From Roseibium aggregatum IAM 12614 (lineage in GTDB: Bacteria > Pseudomonadota > Alphaproteobacteria > Rhizobiales > Stappiaceae): DNA of 64,000 nucleotides. The notes beneath the pieces were generated by a model. The model did no database searches and was not told where the DNA came from. It saw only the letters and a list, made by a program, of their open reading frames with translations. Of the stretch, positions 10,328-19,203 are shown piece after piece. Position 1 is the stretch's first letter, and the number at the start of each line of letters is the position of its first letter. Both the position numbers and the translations under genes were made by a program. The DNA is taken from assembly GCF_000168975.1 (NCBI RefSeq), contig NZ_AAUW01000002.1, positions 1 to 64,000 of the forward strand, written 5' to 3'.

Positions 10328-11392
10328 TCAGGCGACCAGCTGGCCGTCAGGCGCAAAGAAGAAACAATGGCGCGGATCCAGGTAGAAACTGTGGACCTCG
10401 CCGACGGAATAGGGATGAACTCCCGGAGACAACGACACCCAGGCATTGCCGTCCATGTCGAAGTGGGCGCTGCTTTCCGATCCGCTGAGCTCCGTCACCA
10501 GAACGTGACCGTCGAGCTTCACCGTGTGATGGGCACTTTCCACCGGCATGACATGGTGGGGCCTTATCGCCAGGGTGTATGTGCCGTCCTGAAGCCCTGA
10601 GGCGGCGCCCGTCACCTGCCAGCGTGTGACCTCGTTGAGGATGACCATGTCACCCTGCTTGGTCACCGGCGCGATATTGATCGGCGGGTTTGAGAAGACC
10701 TTGGCCGCATCCAGGTCCTTCGGCTTGCGGTAGATGTCGGCGGTCGGGCCGAACTGCACTACGTTGCCATCGGTCATCAGGGCCGTGTGCCCGCCCAGAA
10801 GCAGGGCTTCCTCGGGCTCCGAGGTCGCATAGACGACGACCGCGCCGCGGCCTGCGAAAAGCTCGGGAAGCTGATCGCGCAGTTCTTCGCGCAGCTTGTA
10901 ATCGAGGTTGGCAAGAGGCTCGTCGAGGAACACCGCGTCGCTTTCCTTGACGATGGCGCGCGCCAACGCGGTGCGCTGCTGCTGGCCGCCGGAAAGTTCA
11001 TGCGGATTGCGCTTGAGATAGGGCTTCAACTTCATCAGTTGAGCGGCTTCTTCCACCCGGCCCTCTATCTCCGACTTGGCAACGCCCGCGACTTTCAGCG
11101 GCGAGGCGATATTGTCGAAAACAGACATATGCGGGTAGTTGACGAAAAACTGATGCACCAGGCTGATGTTGCGCTTTTGCGCGGACAGGCGCGACACGTC
11201 CTTGCCGTTGAGCACGATCTGCCCGCTGGCCAGGCTGTCGAGGCCCGCCATCAGCTTGATCAGCGAGGTCTTGCCCGAGCCGGTTTCTCCAAGCAAAACG
11301 TTGAAGTGACCGGGATGCAGCGTGAGGCTCGTTTCCTTGACATGGGTGATGCCTGCAACGCGCTTGCTGACGTTCTTGAGTTCTAGAGACAT
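10328..11392 (-). CDS. glpS: Glycerol-type ABC transporter ATPase lacking the H-loop histidine (GlpS-like)
   Basis: The 354-residue ATPase has Walker A GETGSGKTS, a canonical signature ELSGGQQQR and Walker B AVFLDEPLANLD. The switch region reads VVYATSEPEEAL, so the His of the usual VTHDQ is Ser. C-terminal regulatory domain from about 240. It is complementary to the neighbouring GlpT-like subunit, whose signature is degenerate but whose His is present. It starts about 170 bases after the binding-protein gene, across a strong hairpin, and is probably read as part of the same operon at lower level. Confidence 0.82.
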   Translation of the reverse strand: MSLELKNVSKRVAGITHVKETSLTLHPGHFNVLLGETGSGKTSLIKLMAGLDSLASGQIVLNGKDVSRLSAQKRNISLVHQFFVNYPHMSVFDNIASPLKVAGVAKSEIEGRVEEAAQLMKLKPYLKRNPHELSGGQQQRTALARAIVKESDAVFLDEPLANLDYKLREELRDQLPELFAGRGAVVVYATSEPEEALLLGGHTALMTDGNVVQFGPTADIYRKPKDLDAAKVFSNPPINIAPVTKQGDMVILNEVTRWQVTGAASGLQDGTYTLAIRPHHVMPVESAHHTVKLDGHVLVTELSGSESSAHFDMDGNAWVSLSPGVHPYSVGEVHSFYLDPRHCFFFAPDGQLVA

Positions 11393-11468
11393 TTATTTTT
11401 CGCCCGCGTCCGGACAGGTGCAAATGGCGAAACATTGATTTCGCGCCCTGTCGCTTCGGATCGGTGGT

Positions 11469-11491
11469 GGACCGGGGAAACGCCCCGGTCC
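11469..11491 (-). terminator. Hairpin between the binding-protein and ATPase genes
   Basis: GGACCGGGG (11469-11477) pairs with CCCCGGTCC (11483-11491) around a five-base loop, without a T run. In this position it more likely stabilises the upstream message or causes partial termination than ends transcription fully. Confidence 0.65.
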
Positions 11492-11565
11492 GGCTTGTTG
11501 GGTGATGGGTGCCCGGGCACCGTGCGCCGCATGGCGGACACGATGCCCCTGCACGTTGCCAAGGC

Positions 11566-13305
11566 TTATTTTTCAGCCCAGCGTGCGACCAGTTCGTCGT
11601 AGTTCACGGTCTGGCCCTGCGGCTTTTCGTTTTCGAGCTTGGCCTTCGGTGCGCCCGGTTTGTCGAGCCATACCTGCGGGTCGGACTCTTCGTTCAGACG
11701 CGGGCCGCACCCGCCGTAGACGTTGGCGCGTTCGTCAGCCTGCTGCATGCGGGCCATGACGATGTCCATTTCCTCGGCCAGACGGTCCATGGCTTCCTGC
11801 GGCGTGAAGGCGCCGGAGTTCACGTCACCGATCTGCTGCCACCAGATCTGGGCCAGCTTCGGATAGTCCGGAACGTTGATGCCGGTCGGGGACCAGGCCA
11901 CACGGTCCGGCGAGCGATAGAACTCGACCAGGCCGCCGAGCTTCGGAGCACGCTCGGTGAAGGACTCGTGACGAACGGTACTGTCGCGGATGAAGGTGAG
12001 ACCGACATGGCTCTTCTTCACGTCAACCGTCTTGGAGACCACGAACTGCGCATAGAGCCAGGCGGCTTTCGCACGGTCCACCGGAGTGGAGTTCAGGATC
12101 GTCCAGGAGCCCACGTCCTGGTAGCCGACCTTCTGGCCTTCTTCCCAGTAAGGACCATGGGGGCTCGGCGCCATGCGCCACAGCGGCGTACCTTCGTCGT
12201 CAACCGTGTTGTTGCCTTCGGACTTCGGCTTCACCATGTCCGCGGTGAACGCGGTGTACCAGAAGATCTGCTGGGCAACGTTGCCCTGGCTGAGAGCCGG
12301 CAGGGACTGGTAGAAGTCGAAGCTGGCAGCACCCGGAGGCGCATAGTTGCGCAGCCACTCGTCCCACTTGCGGATTGCATAGACGGCCGCCGGGCCGTTT
12401 GCAGCACCGCCGCGGGAAACCGAAGCACCAACCGGGTTACAGGTGCCGGCTTCCATGCGGATGCCCCACTCGTCAACCGGGATACCGTTCGGCTCGCCCT
12501 TGTCGCCAGCGCCCGCCATGGACAGCCAGGCATCGGTCATGCGCCAGCCGAGGTCCGGTGCGCGCTTGCCGTAGTCCATGTGACCATAGATCTGAACGCC
12601 GTCGACTTCCTTCACGTCCTTGGTGAAGAATTCCGCAATATCCTCATATGCGGACCAGTTGACCGGCACACCGAGATCATAGCCGTATTTTTCCTTGAAG
12701 GCCTTCTGCAGGTCTTCGCGGTCGAACCAGTCCTTGCGGAACCAGTAGAGGTTCGCGAACTGCTGGTCAGGAAGCTGGTAGAGGTCGCCGTCCGGACCGG
12801 TCGTGAACTGGGTGCCCATGAAGTCATCCAGGTCGAGACCCGGGTTGGTGACATCCTTGGCGTCGCCGTTCATCCAGTCGGTCAGGTTGTAGGCAAGCTG
12901 CAGACGCGAATGGGTGCCGATCAGGTCGGAGTCGTTGACATAGGCGTCATAGAGGTTCCGTCCGGTCTGCATCTGGGTCTGCACGGCCTGAACCACTTCC
13001 CCTTCGCCGAGGATCTGGTGATTGACCTTGATACCGGTGATTTCTTCGAAGGCCTTGGTCAGAACTTCCGACTCGTAGGAGTGCGTCGGAATGCCTTCTG
13101 ACAGGACGTTGATTTCCATGCCTTTGAACGGTTCGGCCGCCTTGATGAACCACTGCATTTCTGCAAGCTGATCGTCTTTCGACAGAACGGATGGCTGGAA
13201 TTCCTGGTCGATCCACTTTTGCGCCGCTGCTTCATCGGCAAAAGCGGACCCTGCCCCCGCAAGCACAGCACCAGCTGCGACTGCGGTGAGTAGATACTTA
13301 CGCAT
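11566..13305 (-). CDS. glpV: Glycerol-type ABC transporter periplasmic binding protein (GlpV-like)
   Basis: The 579-residue family-1 solute-binding protein has a Sec signal peptide (MRKYLLTAVAAGAVLAGAGSAFA, cleavage near residue 23). The length and aromatic-rich C-terminal half match the large binding proteins of the glycerol ABC system, not the usual 400-450-residue sugar binders. Two in-frame ATGs exist. The one at 13305 is preferred because GGGAGGAG lies about 6 bases before it, whereas it touches the ATG at 13311. It is the first gene of the transporter operon. No glpD, glpK or glpR lies nearby, so the ligand is inferred from operon architecture only. Confidence 0.8.
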   Translation of the reverse strand: MRKYLLTAVAAGAVLAGAGSAFADEAAAQKWIDQEFQPSVLSKDDQLAEMQWFIKAAEPFKGMEINVLSEGIPTHSYESEVLTKAFEEITGIKVNHQILGEGEVVQAVQTQMQTGRNLYDAYVNDSDLIGTHSRLQLAYNLTDWMNGDAKDVTNPGLDLDDFMGTQFTTGPDGDLYQLPDQQFANLYWFRKDWFDREDLQKAFKEKYGYDLGVPVNWSAYEDIAEFFTKDVKEVDGVQIYGHMDYGKRAPDLGWRMTDAWLSMAGAGDKGEPNGIPVDEWGIRMEAGTCNPVGASVSRGGAANGPAAVYAIRKWDEWLRNYAPPGAASFDFYQSLPALSQGNVAQQIFWYTAFTADMVKPKSEGNNTVDDEGTPLWRMAPSPHGPYWEEGQKVGYQDVGSWTILNSTPVDRAKAAWLYAQFVVSKTVDVKKSHVGLTFIRDSTVRHESFTERAPKLGGLVEFYRSPDRVAWSPTGINVPDYPKLAQIWWQQIGDVNSGAFTPQEAMDRLAEEMDIVMARMQQADERANVYGGCGPRLNEESDPQVWLDKPGAPKAKLENEKPQGQTVNYDELVARWAEK

Positions 13306-13379
13306 CTGCATCTCCTCCCGTGAGATAATATTCGCCGTCTTTATCCGGCTAGGGATAGATGGTCACAGCATCGCCATGA

Positions 13380-13428
13380 TGTCAAACTAAATTTTTAGTA
13401 GATAATCAAGCCGCCTCTATGGAGAGGC
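13380..13428 (-). promoter_or_regulatory. Candidate promoter/operator region of the glycerol-type ABC operon
   Basis: On the minus strand TTGACA (complement at 13380-13385) is a good -35 hexamer, but the -10 is poor. Immediately upstream is ACTAAATTTTTAGT (13386-13399), a dyad with six-base arms. A hairpin GCCTCT-ATGG-AGAGGC follows at 13413-13428. The cluster of dyads suggests regulation just ahead of the binding-protein gene. Confidence 0.4.
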
Positions 13429-13844
13429 AATACATTGTTTTTAAAAGCTTTTCCAGGAAAGGAAACCCAATCAAATGCGATCCAGAAACCCTGCAGCCTG
13501 TCAAGCCATGCCTGTAGTGTGGCATAAATTTGACACTGTATGTAGCACGAAATCGGGTTTCGAGTCTTTCATATTTTTCATCAAGACGCTTCTATTGAGG
13601 TTCGTTTTGCATCGCAAAACGAAATCTGAATTAATATTTTGCACTGCAGCAGAGCGTGTAGAGTTACATGCAGGCGCTGCGTAGAGCCTGATGATGGACC
13701 CCGGTCCTGCTCCGGTGATTAGATGCAGCCAGCCGCGGTGCAGATCATCTCCTGCATTGACGCACCCCCTCCAGTGGCTATGTCTCATGGCGAACGAGCC
13801 GCCAGCGCCTTCACGGCTCCCCGAAGCGAGGATCAAAGCAACCA
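13429..13844. other. Non-coding intergenic region
   Basis: No gene is convincing here. The region is more AT-rich than its surroundings up to about 13660. It holds the strong palindrome at 13601-13623 and probably the promoters of the divergent genes on either side. Confidence 0.5.
13601..13623. promoter_or_regulatory. Strong palindrome, candidate operator
   Basis: TTCGTTTTGC (13601-13610) and GCAAAACGAA (13614-13623) are perfect ten-base inverted repeats separated by ATC. The TCGTTTT half resembles DeoR-family (GlpR-like) sites, which would fit the adjacent glycerol-type operon. The site lies about 300 bases upstream of glpV and 220 bases upstream of the reductase gene. The assignment is speculative. 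Confidence 0.5.
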
Positions 13845-14903
13845 ATGACCACTTTTCCAACTGATGAACCGGTGCTGGTAACGGGGGCCACAGGCTATGT
13901 CGCCGGCTGGCTGGTGAAAGAATTGCTCGATGCGGGAATAACGGTACATGCTGCCGTCCGAGATCCGGGAGACACCAGAAAGACCGCACACCTTCAGGAA
14001 ATTGCAGCCACATCACCCGGCACCTTGCGCTTCTTCAAGGCCGATCTGCTGAACGAGGGCTCCTACGCCGAGGCCATGGCAGGCTGCGCGATCGTGTTCC
14101 ACACAGCCTCGCCGTTCACCACGTCGGTCAGGGACCCGCAACGGGAGCTGGTCGATCCGGCCGTAAAAGGCACAGGGAACGTTCTGGAAACGGCCGCCCG
14201 GACACCTGGTGTCAAACGCGTGGTCGTCACCAGTTCCTGCGCGGCCATCTACACCGATGCGATCGATTGCTCAAAGGCGCCCGGCGGCGTTCTGACGGAA
14301 GATGTCTGGAACACCTCGGCATCCCTCGACTACCAGCCCTACAGCTATTCCAAGACACTCGCGGAACAGGAAGCCTGGAAGATTGCCGAGGCGCAGGACC
14401 GCTTCAAACTGGTCACCGTCAATCCGTCACTGGTGATCGGCCCTGCCCTCAACGACAGGCCGACCTCGGAAAGTTTCAACATCGTCCGCCAGATGGGCGA
14501 TGGCACCATGAAACGGGGCGCGCCGAAACTCGGCCTGGGGGTTGTGGATGTACGCGACCTCGCAAGGGCGCATATGGAAGCAGGCTTCAGGGAAGATGCC
14601 GACGGTCGGCACATCATCTCCGGCCACAACACCAACATTCTGGAACTCGGCAAGGCCTTGATCGAGAAATACGGCGACCGCTACCCGGTCCCGCGCCAGT
14701 CTCTGCCGAAATGGATCGTCTGGCTGGTCGGACCGATTGTCGGCGATATTTCCCGGAAATTCGTCGCCAACAATGTCGACGTGAAATGGCGCGCCGACAA
14801 CACCAAGAGCAAACGTGCACTCGGCATGACCTACAGGCCGATGAAGACCTCCATGGAAGAGATGTTCCAGCAGATGATCGACGCCGGGGCCTTCGGGAAA
14901 TAG
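13845..14903 (+). CDS. Extended SDR-family NAD(P)-dependent reductase (dihydroflavonol-4-reductase/aldehyde-reductase-like)
   Basis: The 352-residue protein opens with the Rossmann motif VTGATGYVAGW (about residues 12-22). It continues with the substrate-pocket segment VFHTASPF and has the catalytic pair in YSYSK (about residues 168-172), with the Ser in VTSSCAA. This is the layout of extended short-chain reductases that reduce aldehydes or ketones (DFR, cinnamoyl-CoA-reductase and yeast Gre2 types). It is a monocistronic gene and the substrate is unknown. A palindromic repeat follows the stop. Confidence 0.85.
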   Translation: MTTFPTDEPVLVTGATGYVAGWLVKELLDAGITVHAAVRDPGDTRKTAHLQEIAATSPGTLRFFKADLLNEGSYAEAMAGCAIVFHTASPFTTSVRDPQRELVDPAVKGTGNVLETAARTPGVKRVVVTSSCAAIYTDAIDCSKAPGGVLTEDVWNTSASLDYQPYSYSKTLAEQEAWKIAEAQDRFKLVTVNPSLVIGPALNDRPTSESFNIVRQMGDGTMKRGAPKLGLGVVDVRDLARAHMEAGFREDADGRHIISGHNTNILELGKALIEKYGDRYPVPRQSLPKWIVWLVGPIVGDISRKFVANNVDVKWRADNTKSKRALGMTYRPMKTSMEEMFQQMIDAGAFGK

Positions 14904-15240
14904 CTCGCGTCAGATCACACCCTCTCCGTTCGCTGAGGTCGCGGCATGGATTGCAGGGTCAAGCCCTGCAATGACGGAAGCTGGGCAAAGTATCGAAGTA
15001 TACATGCCCTCTATTCTCCTACTCGCTCCCCGTCATCCCATGGCTCGACCATGGGATCCATGCCGATGCCCTTGGGCCAGACCGCAGCCCCAACTGGAAT
15101 GGTCAAGGTGTGGTTTGCCGGGGGCGAGCCCTGGAAAGACCGCAGTCAGGTGAGGTGTAATTTCGCCAGCATAGGCAATGGAACCCAGCCCCGTGCTTCC
15201 GGCGAAGCGCGAGCCGGGACCGGGGAGCCCCATGATTTCA
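14904..15240. repeat. Intergenic cluster of REP-like palindromes
   Basis: ATTGCAGGG/CCCTGCAAT (14950-14958 with 14964-14972) and ATCCCATGG/CCATGGGAT (15035-15043 with 15049-15057) are perfect nine-base stems with five-base loops. A third, imperfect GC-rich unit lies near 15193-15229. The first two recur together near 50.84-50.94 kb. No gene is visible. Confidence 0.7.
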
Positions 15241-15275
15241 AAAAGAAAAAGGCGCAGCCGGAAGCCGCGCCTTTC
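15241..15275 (-). terminator. Rho-independent terminator of the LivK-like binding-protein gene
   Basis: Read on the minus strand, AAAGGCGC pairs with GCGCCTTT around an inner loop and is followed by TTTCTTTTT. It lies about 25 bases after the stop of the gene at 15300-16436. This is the clearest intrinsic terminator in the window. Confidence 0.9.
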
Positions 15276-15299
15276 TGATGAAGAAAACCCGAAGTGGGC

Positions 15300-16436
15300 T
15301 TACATCTTGCACTCGTCCGAATAGGCATCGCCGTGATCGGTCAGGGCCGTTCCGACGATCTTGTTGGTGTAGACGTCACCTTCCTTGATCACCTCACGGA
15401 CGTAGATGTCCTGGATCGGGTGATGGTTCGGGCCGAAGCTGAACTTGCCACGCACGGACGGGAAGTCGGCGGCTTCAAGAGCTGCGCGGAAAGCGTCCGC
15501 GTCCGTCACATCCGATTTGGCCATGGCCGACAGCAGCAGGTTGGCGGTGTCGAAGCCCTGGGCCGCATAGAGCGACGGCAGGCGGCCGTATTCGGCCTGG
15601 AAGCTTTCGACAAACGCCTTGTTGGCATCATTGTCGATGTCCTTGCTCCACTGGCTGGTGTTCTTCACCCCCAGCGCCGCATCGCCAACGGCCTGCAGGA
15701 TGCCCTGATCGAACGAGAAAGCCGGACCGACGACCGGCAAGCCGATGCCGCTGTCGGCATATTGCTTCAGGAAGGAAATCCCCATGCCGCCGGGCAGGAA
15801 GAAGAACACGCTGTCGGCGCCCGATGCGCGGATCTGGGCAAGCTCGGCCGCATAGTCGGTCTGGCCCAGCTTGGTGTAGATCTCACCCGCCAGTTCGCCG
15901 TCATAGTAGCGCTTGAAGCCCGTGAGCGAATCCTGGCCGGCCGGATAATTCGGCGCCAGGATAAAGGTCTTCTTGAAACCGGCTTCCTTGGAGTACGCAC
16001 CAGCGGCTTCATGCAGGTTGTCGTTCTGGTAGGCGACGCTGAAATAGTTCGGATGACAGCCCTTGCCGGCCAGTGCGGAAGGCCCCGCGTTCGGCGACAG
16101 ATAGAACTTGCCCTGAGCCGTTACCGACGGCACCACCGCCATGGCCAGGTTCGACCAGATGATACCGGTCAGGACGTCGACCTTGTCCGACTGGATCATC
16201 TTGTCGGCAAGTTGAACCGCCACGTCCGGCTTGCGCTGGTCATCCTCGATGATCACTTCCAGGTCCTTGTTGCCGGCTTGTTTGACCGCCAGCATGAAGC
16301 CGTCGCGCGCGTCGATGCCGAGACCCGCGCCACCACCAGACAGCGTCGTGATCATGCCGACCTTCACCGGTTCGGCCTGGGCGGCTCCTGCCAGAATGGC
16401 CACCAGGCTGGCAGCCGCAGCAAATTGTTTCAACAT
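15300..16436 (-). CDS. Orphan branched-chain-amino-acid-type periplasmic binding protein
   Basis: The 378-residue protein has a signal peptide (MLKQFAAAASLVAILAGAAQA). The mature part starts EPVKVGMITTLSGGGAGLG, the standard opening of the LivJ/Peripla_BP_6 family. It ends in SDECKM with a single Cys paired to a possible Cys in GKGCHPN. Permease and ATPase genes are absent on both sides, and a good terminator follows. It must therefore use a transporter encoded elsewhere or act as a chemosensory binding protein. kynA lies directly upstream on the same strand, so a tryptophan or kynurenine-type ligand is possible but unproven. Confidence 0.85.
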   Translation of the reverse strand: MLKQFAAAASLVAILAGAAQAEPVKVGMITTLSGGGAGLGIDARDGFMLAVKQAGNKDLEVIIEDDQRKPDVAVQLADKMIQSDKVDVLTGIIWSNLAMAVVPSVTAQGKFYLSPNAGPSALAGKGCHPNYFSVAYQNDNLHEAAGAYSKEAGFKKTFILAPNYPAGQDSLTGFKRYYDGELAGEIYTKLGQTDYAAELAQIRASGADSVFFFLPGGMGISFLKQYADSGIGLPVVGPAFSFDQGILQAVGDAALGVKNTSQWSKDIDNDANKAFVESFQAEYGRLPSLYAAQGFDTANLLLSAMAKSDVTDADAFRAALEAADFPSVRGKFSFGPNHHPIQDIYVREVIKEGDVYTNKIVGTALTDHGDAYSDECKM

Positions 16437-16462
16437 AGGAAATCCCCTCTCTTAAGTCCCTT

Positions 16463-16481
16463 GAGCCCGCTTGCGGGGCTC
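16463..16481 (-). terminator. Stem-loop between kynA and the binding-protein gene
   Basis: GAGCCC (16463-16468) pairs with GGGCTC (16476-16481), with extra GC pairing toward the loop. It lacks a T tract, so it may terminate or attenuate kynA transcription only partly. Confidence 0.45.
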
Positions 16482-16561
16482 TTGAAACGACACTCTATCG
16501 GCACATTCGCGGATGGCAAACATGCAATTCGTCATAGAGTGAGAGGAGCGCTCCCTTTACT

Positions 16562-17416
16562 TTAAAGAGCGGTGCGCACGTGCCAGAGTTCGGGGAAGAG
16601 TTCGACTTCCAGCATGCGTTTCAGATAGGTCACGCCGCCAGTGCCGCCGGTCCCGCGCTTGAAGCCGATCACCCGTTCCACGGTGGTGACATGATTGAAG
16701 CGCCAGCGGCGGAAGTAGTCTTCCAGATCAACCAGTTTTTCACCAACCTCATAGAGCGCCCAATGGGCGGCCGGGTCCCGGTAGACCGTCTGCCACAAAG
16801 CCATGATCTCGGGGATTTCGCGATGCGGGGCAGACGAAGGCTCGGCGATGGCGCTCTCCGGCACATCGAGCCCCTGACGGCGGGCAAAGGCAAGCACGAC
16901 CTGATACAGGCTCGGCCGCGCCAGCTCCGCATTCAGCAGAGCAACGCTTTGCGCGTCATGCTCATGCGGGCGGATCATCGCCGTGTTCCGGTTGCCCAGC
17001 GCATATTCGATCAACCGGTATTGCAGCGACTGGAAACCGGAGGACATGCCGAGCGCATCGCGGAACTGCGTGTAGTCGCTGGGGGTCATTGTCCGCAGCA
17101 CGTCCCAGGCTGAATTCAGCTGCTCCATGATACGGCTCACCCGGGCAAGCAACTTCATCGCCTGCGGCATGTGATCGTCTTCAATGGCCTCGCGGGCGGC
17201 GTTCAGCTCATGCAGCATGAGCTTCATCCACAATTCCGAGGTCTGATGCTGAATGATGAAAAGCAGCTCGTCGGACGCATCGGACAAGGGCGCCTGAGCG
17301 CGCAATATCTGTGTCAGGCCCAGATAATCGCCGTAGGACATCTTGTCCGCAAAGCGCATCTCGGCGCCTTCCGATTCCGGATTATAGGCTTTTTCCGGCT
17401 CGACTTTATCGTTCAT
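16562..17416 (-). CDS. kynA: Tryptophan 2,3-dioxygenase
   Basis: The 284-residue cytoplasmic heme dioxygenase converts L-tryptophan to N-formylkynurenine. Recognisable segments are MSYGDYLGL, the substrate-site motif HQTSELWMKLMLHE, and the heme-ligand region WRFNHVTTVERVIGFKRGTGGTGG, whose His in FNHVTT is the proximal ligand. The start at 17416 is chosen because GGGGAGAA precedes it; a longer upstream in-frame start has no such site. kynB and kynU are not nearby, so only the first step of the kynurenine route is encoded here. Confidence 0.95.
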   Translation of the reverse strand: MNDKVEPEKAYNPESEGAEMRFADKMSYGDYLGLTQILRAQAPLSDASDELLFIIQHQTSELWMKLMLHELNAAREAIEDDHMPQAMKLLARVSRIMEQLNSAWDVLRTMTPSDYTQFRDALGMSSGFQSLQYRLIEYALGNRNTAMIRPHEHDAQSVALLNAELARPSLYQVVLAFARRQGLDVPESAIAEPSSAPHREIPEIMALWQTVYRDPAAHWALYEVGEKLVDLEDYFRRWRFNHVTTVERVIGFKRGTGGTGGVTYLKRMLEVELFPELWHVRTAL

Positions 17417-17549
17417 GGTTCTCCCCGCTGGTCTCTTCGAACGACCGTTTGACGGCATCTATAGCCTCCACACGGCAGAGTTGGATAGAAGAGATATCAA
17501 AGGGTCATGACAAAACGGGTGGATACCGGCGCTTCCCTCCGGCGTGTTC

Positions 17550-18638
17550 TCAATTGTCGGCGGCTTCCAGAATGGCGGTTGCGGAAAAGTCGTAGTGGCT
17601 GCGGTTGGACATTGATTTGCAGAAGCCCGCAAAATCTATCTTGTCCCAGTTCCCGTCCCCAAGCCGACTGAGATAAACGTCCACATTCTGCGAGGTAATG
17701 GGCGACATCTTGAACATGACATCGACGGAGACCTCGCTCTGGATGCGTCTGAAATAATGGTCTCTCAGCATGACAATCGACCAGGCACCCGCGAAAAAAT
17801 GACCGCCATGGGTCATGGTCAGGTTGCCCGATTTCACCGAGTTCATACCCCTGTTTGACCAGTTGAGCCCTGCAAACAAGATGTCCTTGCCGATATGCAA
17901 TCCGGCCTCGGCCGCTGCCCGTTGTGCGCCGAGGGCAATCTCGTCATTTGCGCCCCACACCACATCGATCCGCGTCCGGTTCAGGACGTTGCGCGTGCGC
18001 ACGAAAGCAAGTTCCTCGTTCCAGTTCACCGGAATGGCATGGACCAGCTTGACATCGCTGTTGTCCGCGACGGCGCGCATCATGCCGAGTTCGCGTTGAA
18101 GGCCGGCAGGTGTGGTCGTGTCACCTGTCAGCGCAAGCAGCCGGATTTCCTTTACCTGCGGATGAAACAGCCGCGCCTCGTCAAACAGCGACTGCGCCAT
18201 GTCGTAACCGGCCGTTTCATTATCCGGAACGATCGAGGCAATGATGCCGCTCAGATCGATATTCCGGCGTTCGAGTTCAACCCTTTGCTGGGGTGTCAGC
18301 TTGTTGAGCAGGAACAGAACCTTGCTGGGCTTGCCTTCCATAAGCTGCATCAGCCGGGCTGCTGACTGGTTCTCGTTGACCAGGATGAAATAGTCGGGCA
18401 GGTCCCCCTGGTCCAGACGGCGTCTGAGCAGTTCCTGCATGCCGTAGGGACGCCGGTTTGCGTAGAGAATTTCCAGGTCGACATTCAGATCGGCGGCAGC
18501 AGCAGACATCGTTTTGGACACGTCGCCCCAGAAGCCCGTTTCACCACCCGGATTGATGAAGGTCACGCGAAAGTCCGACGCCTGGACCACACTGGCCGCA
18601 ATCCAGAACCAAACCATGCACAGCAGTCTGACGAACAT
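17550..18638 (-). CDS. Orphan RbsB/LuxP-like periplasmic binding protein
   Basis: The 362-residue protein has a short signal peptide (MFVRLLCMVWFWIAASVVQAS). The core is a Peripla_BP_4 type: FRVTFINPGGETGFW at the start, SLFDEARLF and LLALTGDTTTPAG in the middle, VVWGANDEIALGAQRAA in the second lobe. No transporter subunits or kinase adjoin it. Such solitary binders often feed a sensor kinase or diguanylate cyclase, but none is encoded nearby. The start at 18638 is chosen because it gives a clean signal peptide; the longer reading upstream does not. Confidence 0.75.
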   Translation of the reverse strand: MFVRLLCMVWFWIAASVVQASDFRVTFINPGGETGFWGDVSKTMSAAAADLNVDLEILYANRRPYGMQELLRRRLDQGDLPDYFILVNENQSAARLMQLMEGKPSKVLFLLNKLTPQQRVELERRNIDLSGIIASIVPDNETAGYDMAQSLFDEARLFHPQVKEIRLLALTGDTTTPAGLQRELGMMRAVADNSDVKLVHAIPVNWNEELAFVRTRNVLNRTRIDVVWGANDEIALGAQRAAAEAGLHIGKDILFAGLNWSNRGMNSVKSGNLTMTHGGHFFAGAWSIVMLRDHYFRRIQSEVSVDVMFKMSPITSQNVDVYLSRLGDGNWDKIDFAGFCKSMSNRSHYDFSATAILEAADN

Positions 18639-19203
18639 ATCTATCCTTCGCACTTCAACCTTGCCAGCAACGGACCTGCAGCCCGGCTCGCCTTGACAGA
18701 CGTGCCCCGAACCTTGGCTCTGAAGCCCGTCCGCCGCCAGGGAAAGAGGCTGGAACAGCTTCATGTTCATATGAACCACAAAACACATTCTGAAGAAGCG
18801 GCAAGCATTTGCACGCACTTCAGTCGGTCAACACCCAAGATTGTCAGGAACAGGCCCTCAAGACTGCCTGCGAAGGAACCGGGTTCGGCAGGAGAACTGC
18901 CACCAGGCCATTTGCAGGCAGGCGGCACCTTGATCCGATTTTCTTAATCAAAGCAAAATCAGCGCTGAAAAAGCACGTTTCAAAACCGGCGTCACCGGAA
19001 GGCTCACGGCGTGCTTAACGAACCCTGACCGGCTGATCGGGGGTGCGCTTGACCACCTGCCCGAGCGTCAGCGCTGCTGTCAACACACGACGCTCCGGCC
19101 GGTTTGCAAGGCCAAACTGCCTACAGAAAGACGTGGTTATACGTTTGATTTTGTGAAAACCTGAGACACGCGCCTTGAAACGGACACTACCGGGATCCTG
19201 TTA
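18639..19203. other. Intergenic region with a short palindrome
   Basis: About 565 bases with no convincing gene, lying between divergent genes. GTTCATATGAAC (18765-18776) is a perfect 12-base palindrome about 130 bases upstream of the binding-protein gene and could be an operator. Nothing else is recognised. Confidence 0.45.

Noticed and set aside
14950..15057. CRISPR-like repeats
   Set aside because: The units are isolated palindromes without regular spacers or cas genes; they fit REP-like elements.
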